64,000 nucleotides of DNA from Antrihabitans auranticaus. GTDB taxonomy: Bacteria; Actinomycetota; Actinomycetes; Mycobacteriales; Mycobacteriaceae. Below the pieces are notes generated by a model. The model saw nothing but the letters and a program-made list of their open reading frames with translations. It did not search any database and was not told where the DNA came from. Position 1 is the stretch's first letter, and every line of letters starts with the position of its first letter. The stretch spans positions 682,001 through 746,000 of the forward strand of contig NZ_JAEMNW010000002.1 of NCBI RefSeq assembly GCF_016481275.1, given 5' to 3'. A program made the position numbers and the translations under genes. Shown here piece by piece: positions 43,418-52,740 of this stretch.

Positions 43418-44749
43418 TCACACGTCGTTTTCGTCCAGTTCGTCGGGATCTTCGGCACCGAGCACAGGCGAGACCACCGTGCCGAGGTCGCCGATGACGT
43501 CTGTCCGGTTGATGGCGTCGACCAGGTAGGTCGGCGTGGATCGTTGGAGCTCGTTCTCGCCGACGCGCTGGGGCATCATCGGCGGCATCATGCCGCCCAT
43601 CCCCATGCCGCCGGCGGCGGCGGCCATGGTCGCGCTCGACGTTCCCGCGGTGGTGGCTGTCGACGGTCTGTCCGCGCCCTGACCACTCGAACCGACGACA
43701 CCCTGTACCGGGCGGGCATGCGTGCCCCCACCGGTTCCGGACCCGACACCGGGCGCGGCGAGACCGATGCCGCCACCGGTGTTTCCGCCGCCGGGGCCCG
43801 TCGATCCGCCGCTGGGTCCGGCGGAGTGTGTCGTCGCGAGGCCCGGGCTGTCGGCCGATGTCGTCGCGGCATGCGTGGCCGCTGTTCCGGCCTCGACAAG
43901 CTTCTCCAACCCACTCGTGACGGTCGAAACGAGCGGCTTACCAACGCTTTCCAACAGTGTCGATGCGATCGCGAACGGCGACGGACCCGTCGCACCGGTG
44001 TTGGCGTTCGGACCGGCCGGAACCGGCACGGGCTCCGACAGTCCACTCATGCGCGCCGTGTGTCCGCCCAGCTCGGCGCGCGTCTGTGCGACAACCTCGA
44101 TTGCTTGCGAGATGTGTTCTGCCGCAGCGGTCATCATCAGCATTTGGCCCGGCGGTGTGAGGATGAGCGGTGCAGCGGCAACGGCGCTCGTCGCGAACGA
44201 TTCGGCGATGAGCGCCAGTTTCGCGTTGCCGCGCTGCACAGTTGCGGCGGCGTCCTGCGTGACCGTCGAGATGTCGTTCCCACGCTGGACGACCTCTTCA
44301 CCGCTGCCCTGTGCTTGCCTGCCCTGCGCCTGCGCGTTCTGTGCCGCTTCGCTTTGCCACAGTTGGTCGAGGACCTTGAGGCCTCCCATGCCCACTTGCA
44401 TGGCGGTGTCTATCAGGCCCGACGACTGCTGCAAAAGTGCCGTCGGATCGAGGGAACCGAGTACGCCCGACCCGAAGCCGCTGGCGAGGTCCGTGATCGG
44501 CTTCAGAAGCTGGTCCACTCCCGGGAGAGCCGGCAGGCCTTGGCCGGACAGCAACGCGTCGAGCGGGTTCGGCGGGAGCTGCGGGAGCGCTGGCAGCTGC
44601 GGCAGGCCGAGACCCGGAATCGTCGGCAGTTGCGGGAGCGGAAGATCGAGAAACGGGCCGAGCGGCGATCTCTGCAACGCCTCGAGAACGGTCTGCTGGT
44701 GGGCGACCTCGGGCATGGCTCGATCTTCGGTCTGCACGTCCGAGGTCAT
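43418..44749 (-). CDS. Ala/Pro/Gly-rich putative type VII secretion substrate, 443 aa
   Basis: The N-terminus is proline/leucine-rich (LDLPLPQLPTIPGLGLP and similar, residues 33-80). A helical region with LDQLWQSEAAQNAQ (Trp131, WxG-like) and long coiled segments follows at 110-225; the last 200 residues are Gly/Ser/Thr-rich low complexity with GGMGMGGMMPPMMP. This recalls EspA/EspE/EspB-like ESX substrates and their actinobacterial relatives, but no family is certain. It overlaps the EspC-like gene by ATGA, and such pairs are usually co-secreted partners. No signal peptide is present, which fits type VII export. Confidence 0.65.
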   Translation of the reverse strand: MTSDVQTEDRAMPEVAHQQTVLEALQRSPLGPFLDLPLPQLPTIPGLGLPQLPALPQLPPNPLDALLSGQGLPALPGVDQLLKPITDLASGFGSGVLGSLDPTALLQQSSGLIDTAMQVGMGGLKVLDQLWQSEAAQNAQAQGRQAQGSGEEVVQRGNDISTVTQDAAATVQRGNAKLALIAESFATSAVAAAPLILTPPGQMLMMTAAAEHISQAIEVVAQTRAELGGHTARMSGLSEPVPVPAGPNANTGATGPSPFAIASTLLESVGKPLVSTVTSGLEKLVEAGTAATHAATTSADSPGLATTHSAGPSGGSTGPGGGNTGGGIGLAAPGVGSGTGGGTHARPVQGVVGSSGQGADRPSTATTAGTSSATMAAAAGGMGMGGMMPPMMPQRVGENELQRSTPTYLVDAINRTDVIGDLGTVVSPVLGAEDPDELDENDV

Positions 44750-45072
44750 GCCTGCTGCCCCGCCTCGCCGACGTGGCCGAGAGTGGCCGCCGTGCCATGA
44801 TCGGCGACTTGGTAGCTCGCCGCCGTGGCGTGAGCCGCCGCAGCCGTGGCTGCGTAATGCCCGGCCAGATCTGCGACCGACTTTGCGTGATTCGCTTGTG
44901 CGACAGCGAACATCGCGAGGAAATCGCCGCCGATTGCGCCGAACACCGGCGTCAGTGCGGCGACGTTCCCCGTGAGATCGACGCCCGCGGCTCCAACTAT
45001 CCGACTTGCGACATCTGCCGCGGTATTGCCGTAGCTCCGGATCCCGTCCAACTCGGCATGCAACGCACTCAT
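44746..45072 (-). CDS. EspC-like (DUF2580) type VII secretion target, 108 aa
   Basis: A small, alanine-rich helical-hairpin protein with the size and composition of the EspC/DUF2580 family (ESX-1 secretion-associated). The C-terminal end carries YQVAD at residues 87-91, matching the general type VII export signal Y-x3-D/E. ATG 45072 has GGGGGG 5 nt upstream; the longer MGGQ start at 45084 is rejected because it would include that site. It is the first gene of a two-gene operon with the Ala/Pro-rich partner. No ESX core gene is in the window, so secretion must use a machine encoded elsewhere. Confidence 0.72.
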   Translation of the reverse strand: MSALHAELDGIRSYGNTAADVASRIVGAAGVDLTGNVAALTPVFGAIGGDFLAMFAVAQANHAKSVADLAGHYAATAAAAHATAASYQVADHGTAATLGHVGEAGQQA

Positions 45073-45102
45073 TTGGCCCCCCAAATCGTCAGTGTGACCG
45101 CC

Positions 45103-45145
45103 ACAGTAGCGGTAGGTGCGGAACCGTCACCCACCCCCGGTTCCG
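45103..45145 (-). promoter_or_regulatory. promoter and operator-like repeat of the T7SS pair
   Basis: On the minus strand, GGTGAC (45131-45126), a 17-bp spacer and TACTGT (45108-45103) form a plausible promoter 30 nt upstream of the EspC-like gene. The -35 sits inside an inverted repeat with perfect 7-bp arms, CGGAACC (45119-45125) and GGTTCCG (45139-45145), 20 bp apart centre to centre. This is the geometry of a dimeric regulator site. Confidence 0.55.
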
Positions 45146-45191
45146 ACCCGCTTCAATATAGCCGAGAGTACTGCGCCGCGTTGACTTTGCA

Positions 45192-45207
45192 TAGAACGCA
45201 TGTTCGA
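45192..45207 (+). promoter_or_regulatory. LexA (SOS) box before the radical SAM gene
   Basis: TAGAAC-GCAT-GTTCGA matches the mycobacterial SOS box at 11 of 12 arm positions. It lies between a -35-like TTGACT (45181-45186) and GTG 45216, overlapping a -10-like TCGACT (45204-45209) placed 17 bp from the -35; that -10 is weak. LexA bound here would block the promoter. Confidence 0.7.
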
Positions 45208-45215
45208 CTAGGGCG

Positions 45216-46238
45216 GTGCGATGGCAGGGGCAATCGGTAGATGCGGACGACGGCGCGCTGCCGGGACTGGAGCGTGCAGGAATGGTACGCACGATCCAAA
45301 CGCCGGAATTCGAGGGCGTCACATTTCACGAAGTCCTGTGCAAGAGTGCGTTGAACAAGGTGCCTGCTCAGTCGCAGGTGCCGTTTCAGTGGACGATCAA
45401 TCCGATGCGCGGGTGTTCGCACGCGTGCCGATACTGCTTCGCACGCACGACGCACGAGTACCTGGACCTCGACGCGGGACGGGACTTCGATTCGCAGATC
45501 GTCGTCAAGACAAATGTCGCAGCGATTCTGCGCAAGGAACTCGCCCGCAAGTCGTGGCGACGCGAACCCGTTGCGCTAGGGACGAACACCGATCCGTACC
45601 AGCGCGCGGAAGGCCGATATCGGTTGATGCCCGGCATCATCGGCGCGCTCACCGACTCGGGCACGCCGTTCTCGATCCTGACCAAGGGCACTTTGCTGCG
45701 GCGCGATCTGCCGTTGCTGCGGCTCGCTGCACAGCGGGTCGATGTGAGCATCGGCGTTTCCCTCGCGATCCACGATCCCGAACTGCAGAAATCGCTCGAA
45801 CCCGGAACGCCGGGACCCAAGGCTCGTCTCGAACTGATCAGAGCGATCACCGACGCCGGATTCTCGGTCAACGTGCTGGTGGCGCCGGTGATCCCGTTCC
45901 TGACCGATTCGACGGCACATCTCGACGGATTGCTGGGCGCGATCGCAGACGCGGGTGCCTCCGGTGTGACGGCGTTCCCGATGCATCTCCGGGGGAGTAC
46001 GCGCGGCTGGTTCCTCGCCTGGCTCGGCACCGAACACCCCGCGCTGGTCCGAAAGTATCGCCAGCTCTACGGGCATGGCAGTTATGTCGCGCCGGAGTAC
46101 TCGGCGTGGTTGAAGGACCGGATCGCACCACTCGTCCGCAAGCACGGACTCGATCGCGGAGCGCATGTCCGCGACCTCGTGGACAAGGACGTCGGTTCGC
46201 GAAACGCCGATCGCGACCCAGCGTTGACCCTGTTTTGA
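45216..46238 (+). CDS. Rv2578c-family radical SAM protein, 340 aa
   Basis: The Fe-S motif is C-x3-C-x2-C (Cys67, Cys71, Cys74) in GCSHACRYCFARTTHEYLD, and the LCKSALNKVP region just before it is characteristic of this SplB-related family. Sequence and context match M. tuberculosis Rv2578c. The reaction is unknown; related spore photoproduct lyases repair UV-damaged DNA. GTG 45216 gives the conserved N-terminus VRWQGQSVDADDGALPGL. A LexA box 8 nt upstream suggests SOS induction, which would fit a DNA-damage role. Confidence 0.88.
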   Translation: MRWQGQSVDADDGALPGLERAGMVRTIQTPEFEGVTFHEVLCKSALNKVPAQSQVPFQWTINPMRGCSHACRYCFARTTHEYLDLDAGRDFDSQIVVKTNVAAILRKELARKSWRREPVALGTNTDPYQRAEGRYRLMPGIIGALTDSGTPFSILTKGTLLRRDLPLLRLAAQRVDVSIGVSLAIHDPELQKSLEPGTPGPKARLELIRAITDAGFSVNVLVAPVIPFLTDSTAHLDGLLGAIADAGASGVTAFPMHLRGSTRGWFLAWLGTEHPALVRKYRQLYGHGSYVAPEYSAWLKDRIAPLVRKHGLDRGAHVRDLVDKDVGSRNADRDPALTLF

Positions 46239-46289
46239 GCGGAGTAGCGTGGGGCCAGGTAGTGGGACTTCCGAAAGGTGGACGGTCGA

Positions 46290-48215
46290 ATGAATTCGGC
46301 TGCCAAGACCGAAAAATTGGATCGCGTCGTCATCAGATTCGCCGGTGACTCCGGCGACGGAATGCAACTTGCCGGTGACCGCTTCACCCACGAAGCCGCG
46401 GCTTTCGGTAACGACCTCGCGACTGCGCCCAATTTCCCCGCCGAAATTCGGGCACCGGCAGGAACGCTGCCGGGGGTGTCGTCTTTCCAGATTCAGATCG
46501 CCGATTACGACATCCTCACCGCCGGTGATCGACCCGACGTTCTGGTCGCAATGAATCCGGCTGCGTTGAAGGCCAACGTGGCCGATCTGCCACGCGGCGC
46601 GACGATCGTCATCAATGCAGACGAATTCACCAAACGGAATCTGTCGAAGGTCGGTTACCTACGCAATCCACTCGACGACGAAACTCTCGCCGATTTCGTG
46701 GTCCACGCTGTGCCGATGACGACGCTGACACTCGGCGCGGTCGAAGCGGCCGGACTCAGCAAAAAGGACGGCCAGCGGGCAAAGAACATGTTCGCACTCG
46801 GACTGCTCTCGTGGATGTATCACCGCCCGATAGGTGGGACCGAGCAATACCTGCGTGAGAAGTTCGTCGCGAAGCCCGATATCGCCGAGGGCAACATTCT
46901 CGCGTTCATCGCGGGCTGGAATTACGGCGAGACCACCGAAAGTTTCGCCACGACATACGAAATCGAACGGGCTGTTCTGCCGCCCGCGACCTATCGACAG
47001 ATCACGGGCAACACTGCCCTCGCCTACGGAGTCGTTGCCGCCGGGCAACTTTCGGGGCTCCCGGTGTTCGTCGGGACCTATCCGATCACTCCCGCGTCCG
47101 ACATCCTGCACGAACTGAGCAAGCACAAGAACTTCGGCGTCACCACGTTCCAGGCCGAGGACGAGATCGCCGGAATCGGTGCGGCACTCGGCGCTTCGCT
47201 AGGCGGCGCTCTGGGCGTCACCAGCACGTCGGGCCCGGGGCTCGCCCTGAAGAGCGAGACGATCGGCCTCGCGGTGATGACCGAGTTGCCGCTGCTGATC
47301 ATCGATGTGCAACGCGGCGGACCGTCGACCGGCCTGCCGACGAAAACCGAGCAGGCAGACCTCCTGCAGGCGCTGTTCGGACGCAACGGCGAATCGCCCG
47401 TCGCGGTGCTGGCGCCGCAGTCACCCGCGGACTGTTTCGGCACCGCGGTCGAAGCGGTGCGAATCGCGCTGACCTATCGGACTCCGGTGCTGCTCCTGTC
47501 GGACGGTGCGATCGCGAACGGTTCCGAGCCGTGGGCAATCCCGACGGTCACCGACCTCACCCCGATCGATCCTGGATTCGAACGGGAGGCCTCCGATGGG
47601 GTCACGTTCGCGCCGTATGCACGCGACGCGGAAACGCTCGCTCGTCCGCTCGCCGTTCCAGGAACGAAGGGCCTCGAACATCGGATCGGTGGCCTCGAGA
47701 AAGCCGACGGGTCGGGCAACATCTCCTACGAACCCGTCAATCACGAGCTGATGGTCCGGCTCCGCCAGGCCAAGATCGACGGCATCTCGGTTCCGGACCT
47801 TGTGGTCGACGATCCGACGGCCGACGCCGACCTCCTGATCATCGGGTGGGGGAGTTCGTACGGCCCGATCGGCGAAGCGTGTCGTCGGGTGCGCAGCACA
47901 GGCCAACGGGTTGCGCACGTGCAGTTGCGGCATCTGAATCCGTTCCCACGCAATCTCGGTTCGATATTGCGCCGCTACCGGACCGTGGTCGCGCCGGAAA
48001 TGAACCTCGGGCAACTCGCGATGCTGCTGAGGGCCCGGTATCTGGTCGATGTTCAGCCCTGGACCAAGGTCGCCGGCCTCGCCTTCTCAGCCCAGGAGTT
48101 GGTTGGGGTGATCGAGGCCGCGCTGTACGGATCGCTTCCCGATCTGGAAGCCGCCAAAGCGCGAACGGCCCGCGACCAGGCGACCTACCGAACGAACGGA
48201 GCGCCTGTTCGATGA
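46290..48215 (+). CDS. korA: 2-oxoglutarate:ferredoxin oxidoreductase alpha subunit, 641 aa
   Basis: The gamma domain (about 1-190, VIRFAGDSGDGMQLAGDRFTHEA) is fused to the alpha pyrimidine-binding domain (about 215-560, GTYPITPASDILHELSKHKNFG and TTSGPGLALKSETIGLAVMTELP), the arrangement of mycobacterial KorA. With KorB it oxidises 2-oxoglutarate to succinyl-CoA and reduces ferredoxin, an alternative TCA branch for low oxygen or fatty-acid growth. ATG 46290 has AAAGGTGG 8 nt upstream. It overlaps korB by ATGA. Confidence 0.95.
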   Translation: MNSAAKTEKLDRVVIRFAGDSGDGMQLAGDRFTHEAAAFGNDLATAPNFPAEIRAPAGTLPGVSSFQIQIADYDILTAGDRPDVLVAMNPAALKANVADLPRGATIVINADEFTKRNLSKVGYLRNPLDDETLADFVVHAVPMTTLTLGAVEAAGLSKKDGQRAKNMFALGLLSWMYHRPIGGTEQYLREKFVAKPDIAEGNILAFIAGWNYGETTESFATTYEIERAVLPPATYRQITGNTALAYGVVAAGQLSGLPVFVGTYPITPASDILHELSKHKNFGVTTFQAEDEIAGIGAALGASLGGALGVTSTSGPGLALKSETIGLAVMTELPLLIIDVQRGGPSTGLPTKTEQADLLQALFGRNGESPVAVLAPQSPADCFGTAVEAVRIALTYRTPVLLLSDGAIANGSEPWAIPTVTDLTPIDPGFEREASDGVTFAPYARDAETLARPLAVPGTKGLEHRIGGLEKADGSGNISYEPVNHELMVRLRQAKIDGISVPDLVVDDPTADADLLIIGWGSSYGPIGEACRRVRSTGQRVAHVQLRHLNPFPRNLGSILRRYRTVVAPEMNLGQLAMLLRARYLVDVQPWTKVAGLAFSAQELVGVIEAALYGSLPDLEAAKARTARDQATYRTNGAPVR

Positions 48216-49291
48216 CCGCGATCGACAACGACCTGAATGGGCGCGACCTCGGCCTCACCTCGTATTCGGACGTGCCCCACACCGACACGCCGCAGAAGGC
48301 GAAGGACTTCACGTCGGACCAGGAGGTCCGGTGGTGTCCGGGCTGCGGCGATTACGTGATCCTCGCGACGGTTCGAAGCTTCTTACCCGAACTCGGTATT
48401 CGCAAAGAGAACTTGATGTTCGTTTCGGGTATCGGCTGCTCCAGCCGTTTCCCGTACTACCTGGATGCATACGGCATTCACTCGATCCACGGTCGCGCGC
48501 CGGCGATTGCGACAGGGCTGGCGGTCACGCGGCCCGACTTGTCCGTATGGGTGGTCACCGGTGACGGCGATGCACTCTCGATCGGTGGCAACCACTTGAT
48601 TCACGCGCTGCGGCGCAACGTGAATATCACGATCCTGCTGTTCAACAACAGGATCTACGGCTTGACGAAGGGACAGTATTCGCCGACCTCCGAGGTCGGC
48701 AAGGTCACGAAGTCGACGCCGATGGGTTCGGTCGATCACCCGTTCAACGCGCTTTCACTCGCTTTGGGTGCCGAGGCGTCGTTCGTTGCGCGCGCGATCG
48801 ATTCGGACCGGGCGGGTCTGACCGAAGTCCTGCGTGCAGCGGCCGCGCACAGAGGCGCGTCGTTCGTCGAGATTCTGCAGGACTGCCCGATCTTCAACGA
48901 CGGATCGTTCGACGTGCTCCGAAAGGCCGATGCTGAACAACGACTGATCCGGCTCGTCCACGGCGAGCCGATCAGGTTCGGCGCTGACGGCGAATTCTGC
49001 GTTGTGCGAAAAGGTTTCGGACTGGCCGTTGGACGAAGCGACGAGTTCGCACACACAGACATCGTCGTCCACGATGCGTACTCCGATGATCCCGAGTACG
49101 CGTACCTGCTGTCCCGCCTGTCGGATCAGGATCTGAACCACGTCGTGACTGGCATCTTCCGCAGCGCCGACAGGCAGACCTACGACGACGGAGTTCGCGC
49201 GCAACTCGCGGCAGCGCGGGAGCGAAAGCCAATCGGGCCCGATGCGCTGCAGAACCTGCTTACCGGCCGGGAGACGTGGACGGTGCGTTAG
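48212..49291 (+). CDS. korB: 2-oxoglutarate:ferredoxin oxidoreductase beta subunit, 359 aa
   Basis: The thiamine-diphosphate and Fe-S subunit. RWCPGCGDYVI carries two cluster cysteines (another in SGIGCSSRFPYY), and the TPP-binding motif runs VTGDGDALSIGGNHLIHALRRN with LFNNRIYGLTKGQYSPTS. Length matches actinobacterial KorB. The last 32 nt overlap the convergent lipoprotein gene. Confidence 0.95.
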   Translation: MTAIDNDLNGRDLGLTSYSDVPHTDTPQKAKDFTSDQEVRWCPGCGDYVILATVRSFLPELGIRKENLMFVSGIGCSSRFPYYLDAYGIHSIHGRAPAIATGLAVTRPDLSVWVVTGDGDALSIGGNHLIHALRRNVNITILLFNNRIYGLTKGQYSPTSEVGKVTKSTPMGSVDHPFNALSLALGAEASFVARAIDSDRAGLTEVLRAAAAHRGASFVEILQDCPIFNDGSFDVLRKADAEQRLIRLVHGEPIRFGADGEFCVVRKGFGLAVGRSDEFAHTDIVVHDAYSDDPEYAYLLSRLSDQDLNHVVTGIFRSADRQTYDDGVRAQLAAARERKPIGPDALQNLLTGRETWTVR

Positions 49292-49862
49292 TTGCTGGAC
49301 CCGTCTCGACGAAGCCGTCGAGCAGCAGGTTCTGTAGGGCGGTGAACTTCTCGCGCGCCTCTAGCTGAGCGTCGGTCAAGCCGTCGGTTTCGCCTGGCGC
49401 GTAGATATCGAGCCGGATCGGATCGGAAGGCGAGGCGGGCCGATACTCGATGACGTTCGAGCCCTGATCGGTGATTCCCGGCTGACCGAAGTCGGTTTGC
49501 TCTAGCTCGCGAACATCGAGGATCGCCTGGTCGACGATGCATTGTGCGAGATATCCGGCCTGAGGCGGCGCGGGTGCTTCCGCACCGGTCGGCTGCGCGA
49601 CGGCGTCCGGCCGTTCGACCGCATTACGGTCGGTATAAACCACAAGGCGCGGCCCGACCTCCTGGTTCGGTGACCAGCCACCGGACGTGATCGTCACGAT
49701 GAACAGTTCGGGCGCGTCCGTGTGCCCCGCCGGCGGCGGATCTTGCTTCTCGCACGGAGAGGGGAGGTCTGTCGGAACCGGTGCCAGGCCGGGTGACGGC
49801 TCCGAACTGCAGGCAGCGGTGAAGATCAAGACGCCGGAAAGAAGTCCGAGTAGCGCGCGCAT
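49260..49862 (-). CDS. unknown lipoprotein, 200 aa
   Basis: A lipoprotein signal (MRALLGLLSGVLIFTAAC, lipidated Cys at residue 18) is followed by a proline-rich linker and a mature domain with two cysteines (SPCEKQ and AQCIVDQ) that could form a disulfide. I do not recognise the family; homologues appear to be restricted to actinobacteria by composition, but this is unverified. It starts 12 nt after the zinc metallopeptidase gene and is probably co-transcribed with it. Its 3' end overlaps korB. Confidence 0.72.
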   Translation of the reverse strand: MRALLGLLSGVLIFTAACSSEPSPGLAPVPTDLPSPCEKQDPPPAGHTDAPELFIVTITSGGWSPNQEVGPRLVVYTDRNAVERPDAVAQPTGAEAPAPPQAGYLAQCIVDQAILDVRELEQTDFGQPGITDQGSNVIEYRPASPSDPIRLDIYAPGETDGLTDAQLEAREKFTALQNLLLDGFVETGPATNAPSTSPGR

Positions 49863-49874
49863 CGCTGGCCCGCC

Positions 49875-50795
49875 CTACCGCGAGAATCCGGGCGGGTTGT
49901 CGAGGTCACGCGCGTCGTAGGTGTTGCATGCCGCGACCTGACCGGTGCGATAGCCGGTGATGAACCACTTCTGCCGTTGCTCCGACGACCCGTGGGTCCA
50001 GCCCTCCGGGTTGACCCGCCCGGTCGACGACCGCTGGATCGTGTCGTCGCCGACGGACTTGGCGGCGGAGAGTGCGTCACGAATGTCGCTGTCGGTCAAC
50101 GGGTTCAGCAGCGGTTGGCCACCGGCAGCCGCAGACGGGACCGTCGATGCGAAGTGCGCCCAAATCCCCGCGTAGCAATCGGCCTGCAGTTCGGTGCGGA
50201 CGGCGCCGGATTCGGGGCCGCGCGGATCCTGCTGGGCGCGGCCGATGTCGCCGAGCTGGTTCTGGATGTGGTGACCGACCTCGTGCGCGACGACGTATTC
50301 CTGAGCCAGTGGACCATCGCTCGAGCCGAGCCTGTCGACGAGGACGTCGAAGAAGCTGGTGTCGAAGTAGCCGGTGTAGTCGGCGGGGCAGTAGAACGGT
50401 CCGACGTCGCTGGTCGCGGGGCCACACGCGGTGTTCACAGATGCGGTGAAGAGCATCATCTTCGGCGGGTCGTAAGCAACGCCGGTCTGCTTCTGCAGTT
50501 CGGCACCCCACACCTCGTCGAGACTGCGGGCCGTGAAGTCGATCCGGCAGTCGAGTCGCTCGTTCGCCTCGGCACCGGTATTGCAGGCATCGATCTGCTT
50601 GACGTTGCCGTCCGTGACCTGCCCTTGGCCGCTGTCTCCGGAGCCGAGTAGCGAGCCCACGTCGCCGCCGAACAGCAACGTCAGGATGAGGATCAGCAGA
50701 CCGCCTGCGCCACCGCCGATCGCGATCTTTCGGCCGCCGCCGCCCCCTCTCGTCACCCGTTCCGTGTCGAAACTCGCACCTTCGTTGAAGGTCAT
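49875..50795 (-). CDS. YpfJ-family neutral zinc metallopeptidase, 306 aa
   Basis: A short cytoplasmic N-terminus with a glycine-rich stretch precedes a transmembrane helix (about 24-42, GGLLILILTLLFGGDVG). The extracellular domain contains HEVGHHIQNQLGDI (H-E-x2-H) near residue 182 and the downstream TELQADCYAGIWAH that supplies the third zinc ligand. This is the PF04228 pattern; substrates are unknown. ATG 50795 has AGGAG 10 nt upstream. A lipoprotein gene follows in the same operon. Confidence 0.9.
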   Translation of the reverse strand: MTFNEGASFDTERVTRGGGGGRKIAIGGGAGGLLILILTLLFGGDVGSLLGSGDSGQGQVTDGNVKQIDACNTGAEANERLDCRIDFTARSLDEVWGAELQKQTGVAYDPPKMMLFTASVNTACGPATSDVGPFYCPADYTGYFDTSFFDVLVDRLGSSDGPLAQEYVVAHEVGHHIQNQLGDIGRAQQDPRGPESGAVRTELQADCYAGIWAHFASTVPSAAAGGQPLLNPLTDSDIRDALSAAKSVGDDTIQRSSTGRVNPEGWTHGSSEQRQKWFITGYRTGQVAACNTYDARDLDNPPGFSR

Positions 50796-50931
50796 GTGGG
50801 TCACTCTCCTGCAGCCGCGCGCGTGTCGATTGCCAGTAGCTTCCCATGCGAAGGCCCAAACCGGTTTCCGGTCCACCTATCTGCCTCCGTAGGATCGACT
50901 TTCGATACCTGGACAAGACGAGAGGACGATC

Positions 50932-52728
50932 GTGCTTCGTACCCACCTGGCCGGCTCGCTTCGCAGCGAGCACGCCGGACAGACCGTCACCCTCACTGGA
51001 TGGGTGGCCAGGCGGCGCGACCACGGTGGCGTGATCTTCATCGATCTTCGCGATGCCTCCGGCACGTCGCAGGCCGTTTTCCGGGAGGGCGAACCGGCCA
51101 AGCAGGCGCACCGGTTGCGTGCGGAGTACTGCGTGCGCGTCACCGGTGTGGTCGATCTCCGCCCGGCCGGCAACGAGAACACCGAAATCAGCACCGGTGC
51201 AATCGAACTGAACGTTACCGAGCTCGAGGTGCTGAACGAGAGCGCACCTTTGCCCTTCCAGCTCGACGAACAGCCGGGCGAGGAAGCGCGCTTGAAGCAC
51301 CGGTACCTCGATCTGCGCCGCCCCGGTCCAGCCAAGGCCATGCGCCTGCGGTCGAAGGTCAACGCGGCCGCACGCGCCGTGCTTGCCGAGCACGAGTTCG
51401 TCGAGGTCGAGACTCCGACGCTGACCCGCTCGACGCCGGAAGGTGCCCGCGACTTCCTGGTGCCTGCCCGTCTGCAGCCCGGTTCGTTCTATGCGTTGCC
51501 GCAGAGTCCACAGCTGTTCAAACAGTTGCTGATGGTTGGCGGGATCGAGCGGTATTACCAGATCGCCCGTTGCTACCGAGATGAAGACTTCCGAGCCGAC
51601 CGGCAGCCGGAGTTCACACAGCTCGACATCGAGATGAGTTTCGTCCGTCAGGAAGACGTGATCTTGCTGGCCGAGGAGATTCTCGGCGCCGTCTGGAAGC
51701 AGATCGGCCACACGATCGAGACGCCGATCCCGCATATGACTTACGAAGAGGCGATGCGGCGGTTCGGCTCCGACAAACCGGACCTGCGTTTCGGTGTCGA
51801 GATCGTCGAGTGCACCGAGTACTTCAAGGAGACGCCGTTCCGCGTCTTCCAGGCACCGTACGTAGGGGCGGTCGTCATGCCCGGCGGCGCGAGCCAGCCG
51901 CGGCGGCAACTCGACGCTTGGCAGGATTGGGCCAAACAACGCGGGGCGAAGGGTCTGGCGTACGTGCTCGTCGGCGAAGACGGCACACTCGGCGGACCCG
52001 TCGCCAAGAACCTGACCGACGCCGAGCGCGATGGACTCGCGTCGCACGTCGGTGCCGGCCCCGGCGACTGCGTGTTCTTTGCAGCGGGTCCGGTGAAGGC
52101 ACAGCGCGCGCTCTTGGGCGCTGCGCGCGGTGAGATCGCGCGCAAGCAGGGCTTGATCGACGAGTCGGCGTGGTCGTTCGTGTGGGTTGTCGACGCGCCG
52201 ATGTTCGAACCGACAAGTGAGGCAATCGCCGGTGGCGACGTCGCGCTCGGCTACAGCGCGTGGACCGCAGTCCACCACGCATTCACCTCGCCGAAGCCCG
52301 AGTCGATGGACAACTTCGACGCCGATCCCGGTGCAGCGCTGGCCTACGCCTACGACATCGTGTGCAACGGCAACGAGATCGGTGGCGGCAGCATCCGTAT
52401 ACATCGCCGTGACGTGCAAGAACGGGTTTTCAAGGTCATGGGGATCAGCCACGACGAGGCGCAGGAGAAGTTCGGCTTCCTCCTCGACGCGTTCGCGTAC
52501 GGCGCACCGCCGCACGGCGGAATTGCGTTCGGCTGGGATCGGATCACCGCACTCCTTGCGGGTACGGACTCGATTCGCGACGTCATCGCGTTCCCGAAGT
52601 CCGGCGGCGGTGTCGATCCGCTGACCGAAGCACCCGCCCCGATCACGCCGCAGCAGCGTAAGGAATCTGGAATCGACGCGGTGCCCGCCGTATCGAGTAA
52701 GGACGCCAAGGCGAAGCCCGAAGCCTAG
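50932..52728 (+). CDS. aspS: aspartyl-tRNA synthetase, 598 aa
   Basis: A bacterial-type class II AspRS: N-terminal OB anticodon domain ([23 protein letters not shown]), motif 2 [28 protein letters not shown], the GAD insertion domain and motif 3 [13 protein letters not shown]. Because actinobacteria commonly lack AsnRS and use GatCAB, the enzyme may be non-discriminating and also charge tRNA-Asn; this cannot be decided by eye. GTG 50932 is the family start. The DUF389 gene follows 12 nt later. Confidence 0.96.
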   Translation: MLRTHLAGSLRSEHAGQTVTLTGWVARRRDHGGVIFIDLRDASGTSQAVFREGEPAKQAHRLRAEYCVRVTGVVDLRPAGNENTEISTGAIELNVTELEVLNESAPLPFQLDEQPGEEARLKHRYLDLRRPGPAKAMRLRSKVNAAARAVLAEHEFVEVETPTLTRSTPEGARDFLVPARLQPGSFYALPQSPQLFKQLLMVGGIERYYQIARCYRDEDFRADRQPEFTQLDIEMSFVRQEDVILLAEEILGAVWKQIGHTIETPIPHMTYEEAMRRFGSDKPDLRFGVEIVECTEYFKETPFRVFQAPYVGAVVMPGGASQPRRQLDAWQDWAKQRGAKGLAYVLVGEDGTLGGPVAKNLTDAERDGLASHVGAGPGDCVFFAAGPVKAQRALLGAARGEIARKQGLIDESAWSFVWVVDAPMFEPTSEAIAGGDVALGYSAWTAVHHAFTSPKPESMDNFDADPGAALAYAYDIVCNGNEIGGGSIRIHRRDVQERVFKVMGISHDEAQEKFGFLLDAFAYGAPPHGGIAFGWDRITALLAGTDSIRDVIAFPKSGGGVDPLTEAPAPITPQQRKESGIDAVPAVSSKDAKAKPEA

Positions 52729-52740
52729 CCAGGAGCGTCG

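Noticed and set aside
43418-44749. PPE-family protein
   Set aside because: No N-terminal Pro-Pro-Glu motif or PPE-length helical domain is present; it is better described as an EspA/EspE-like secreted protein.
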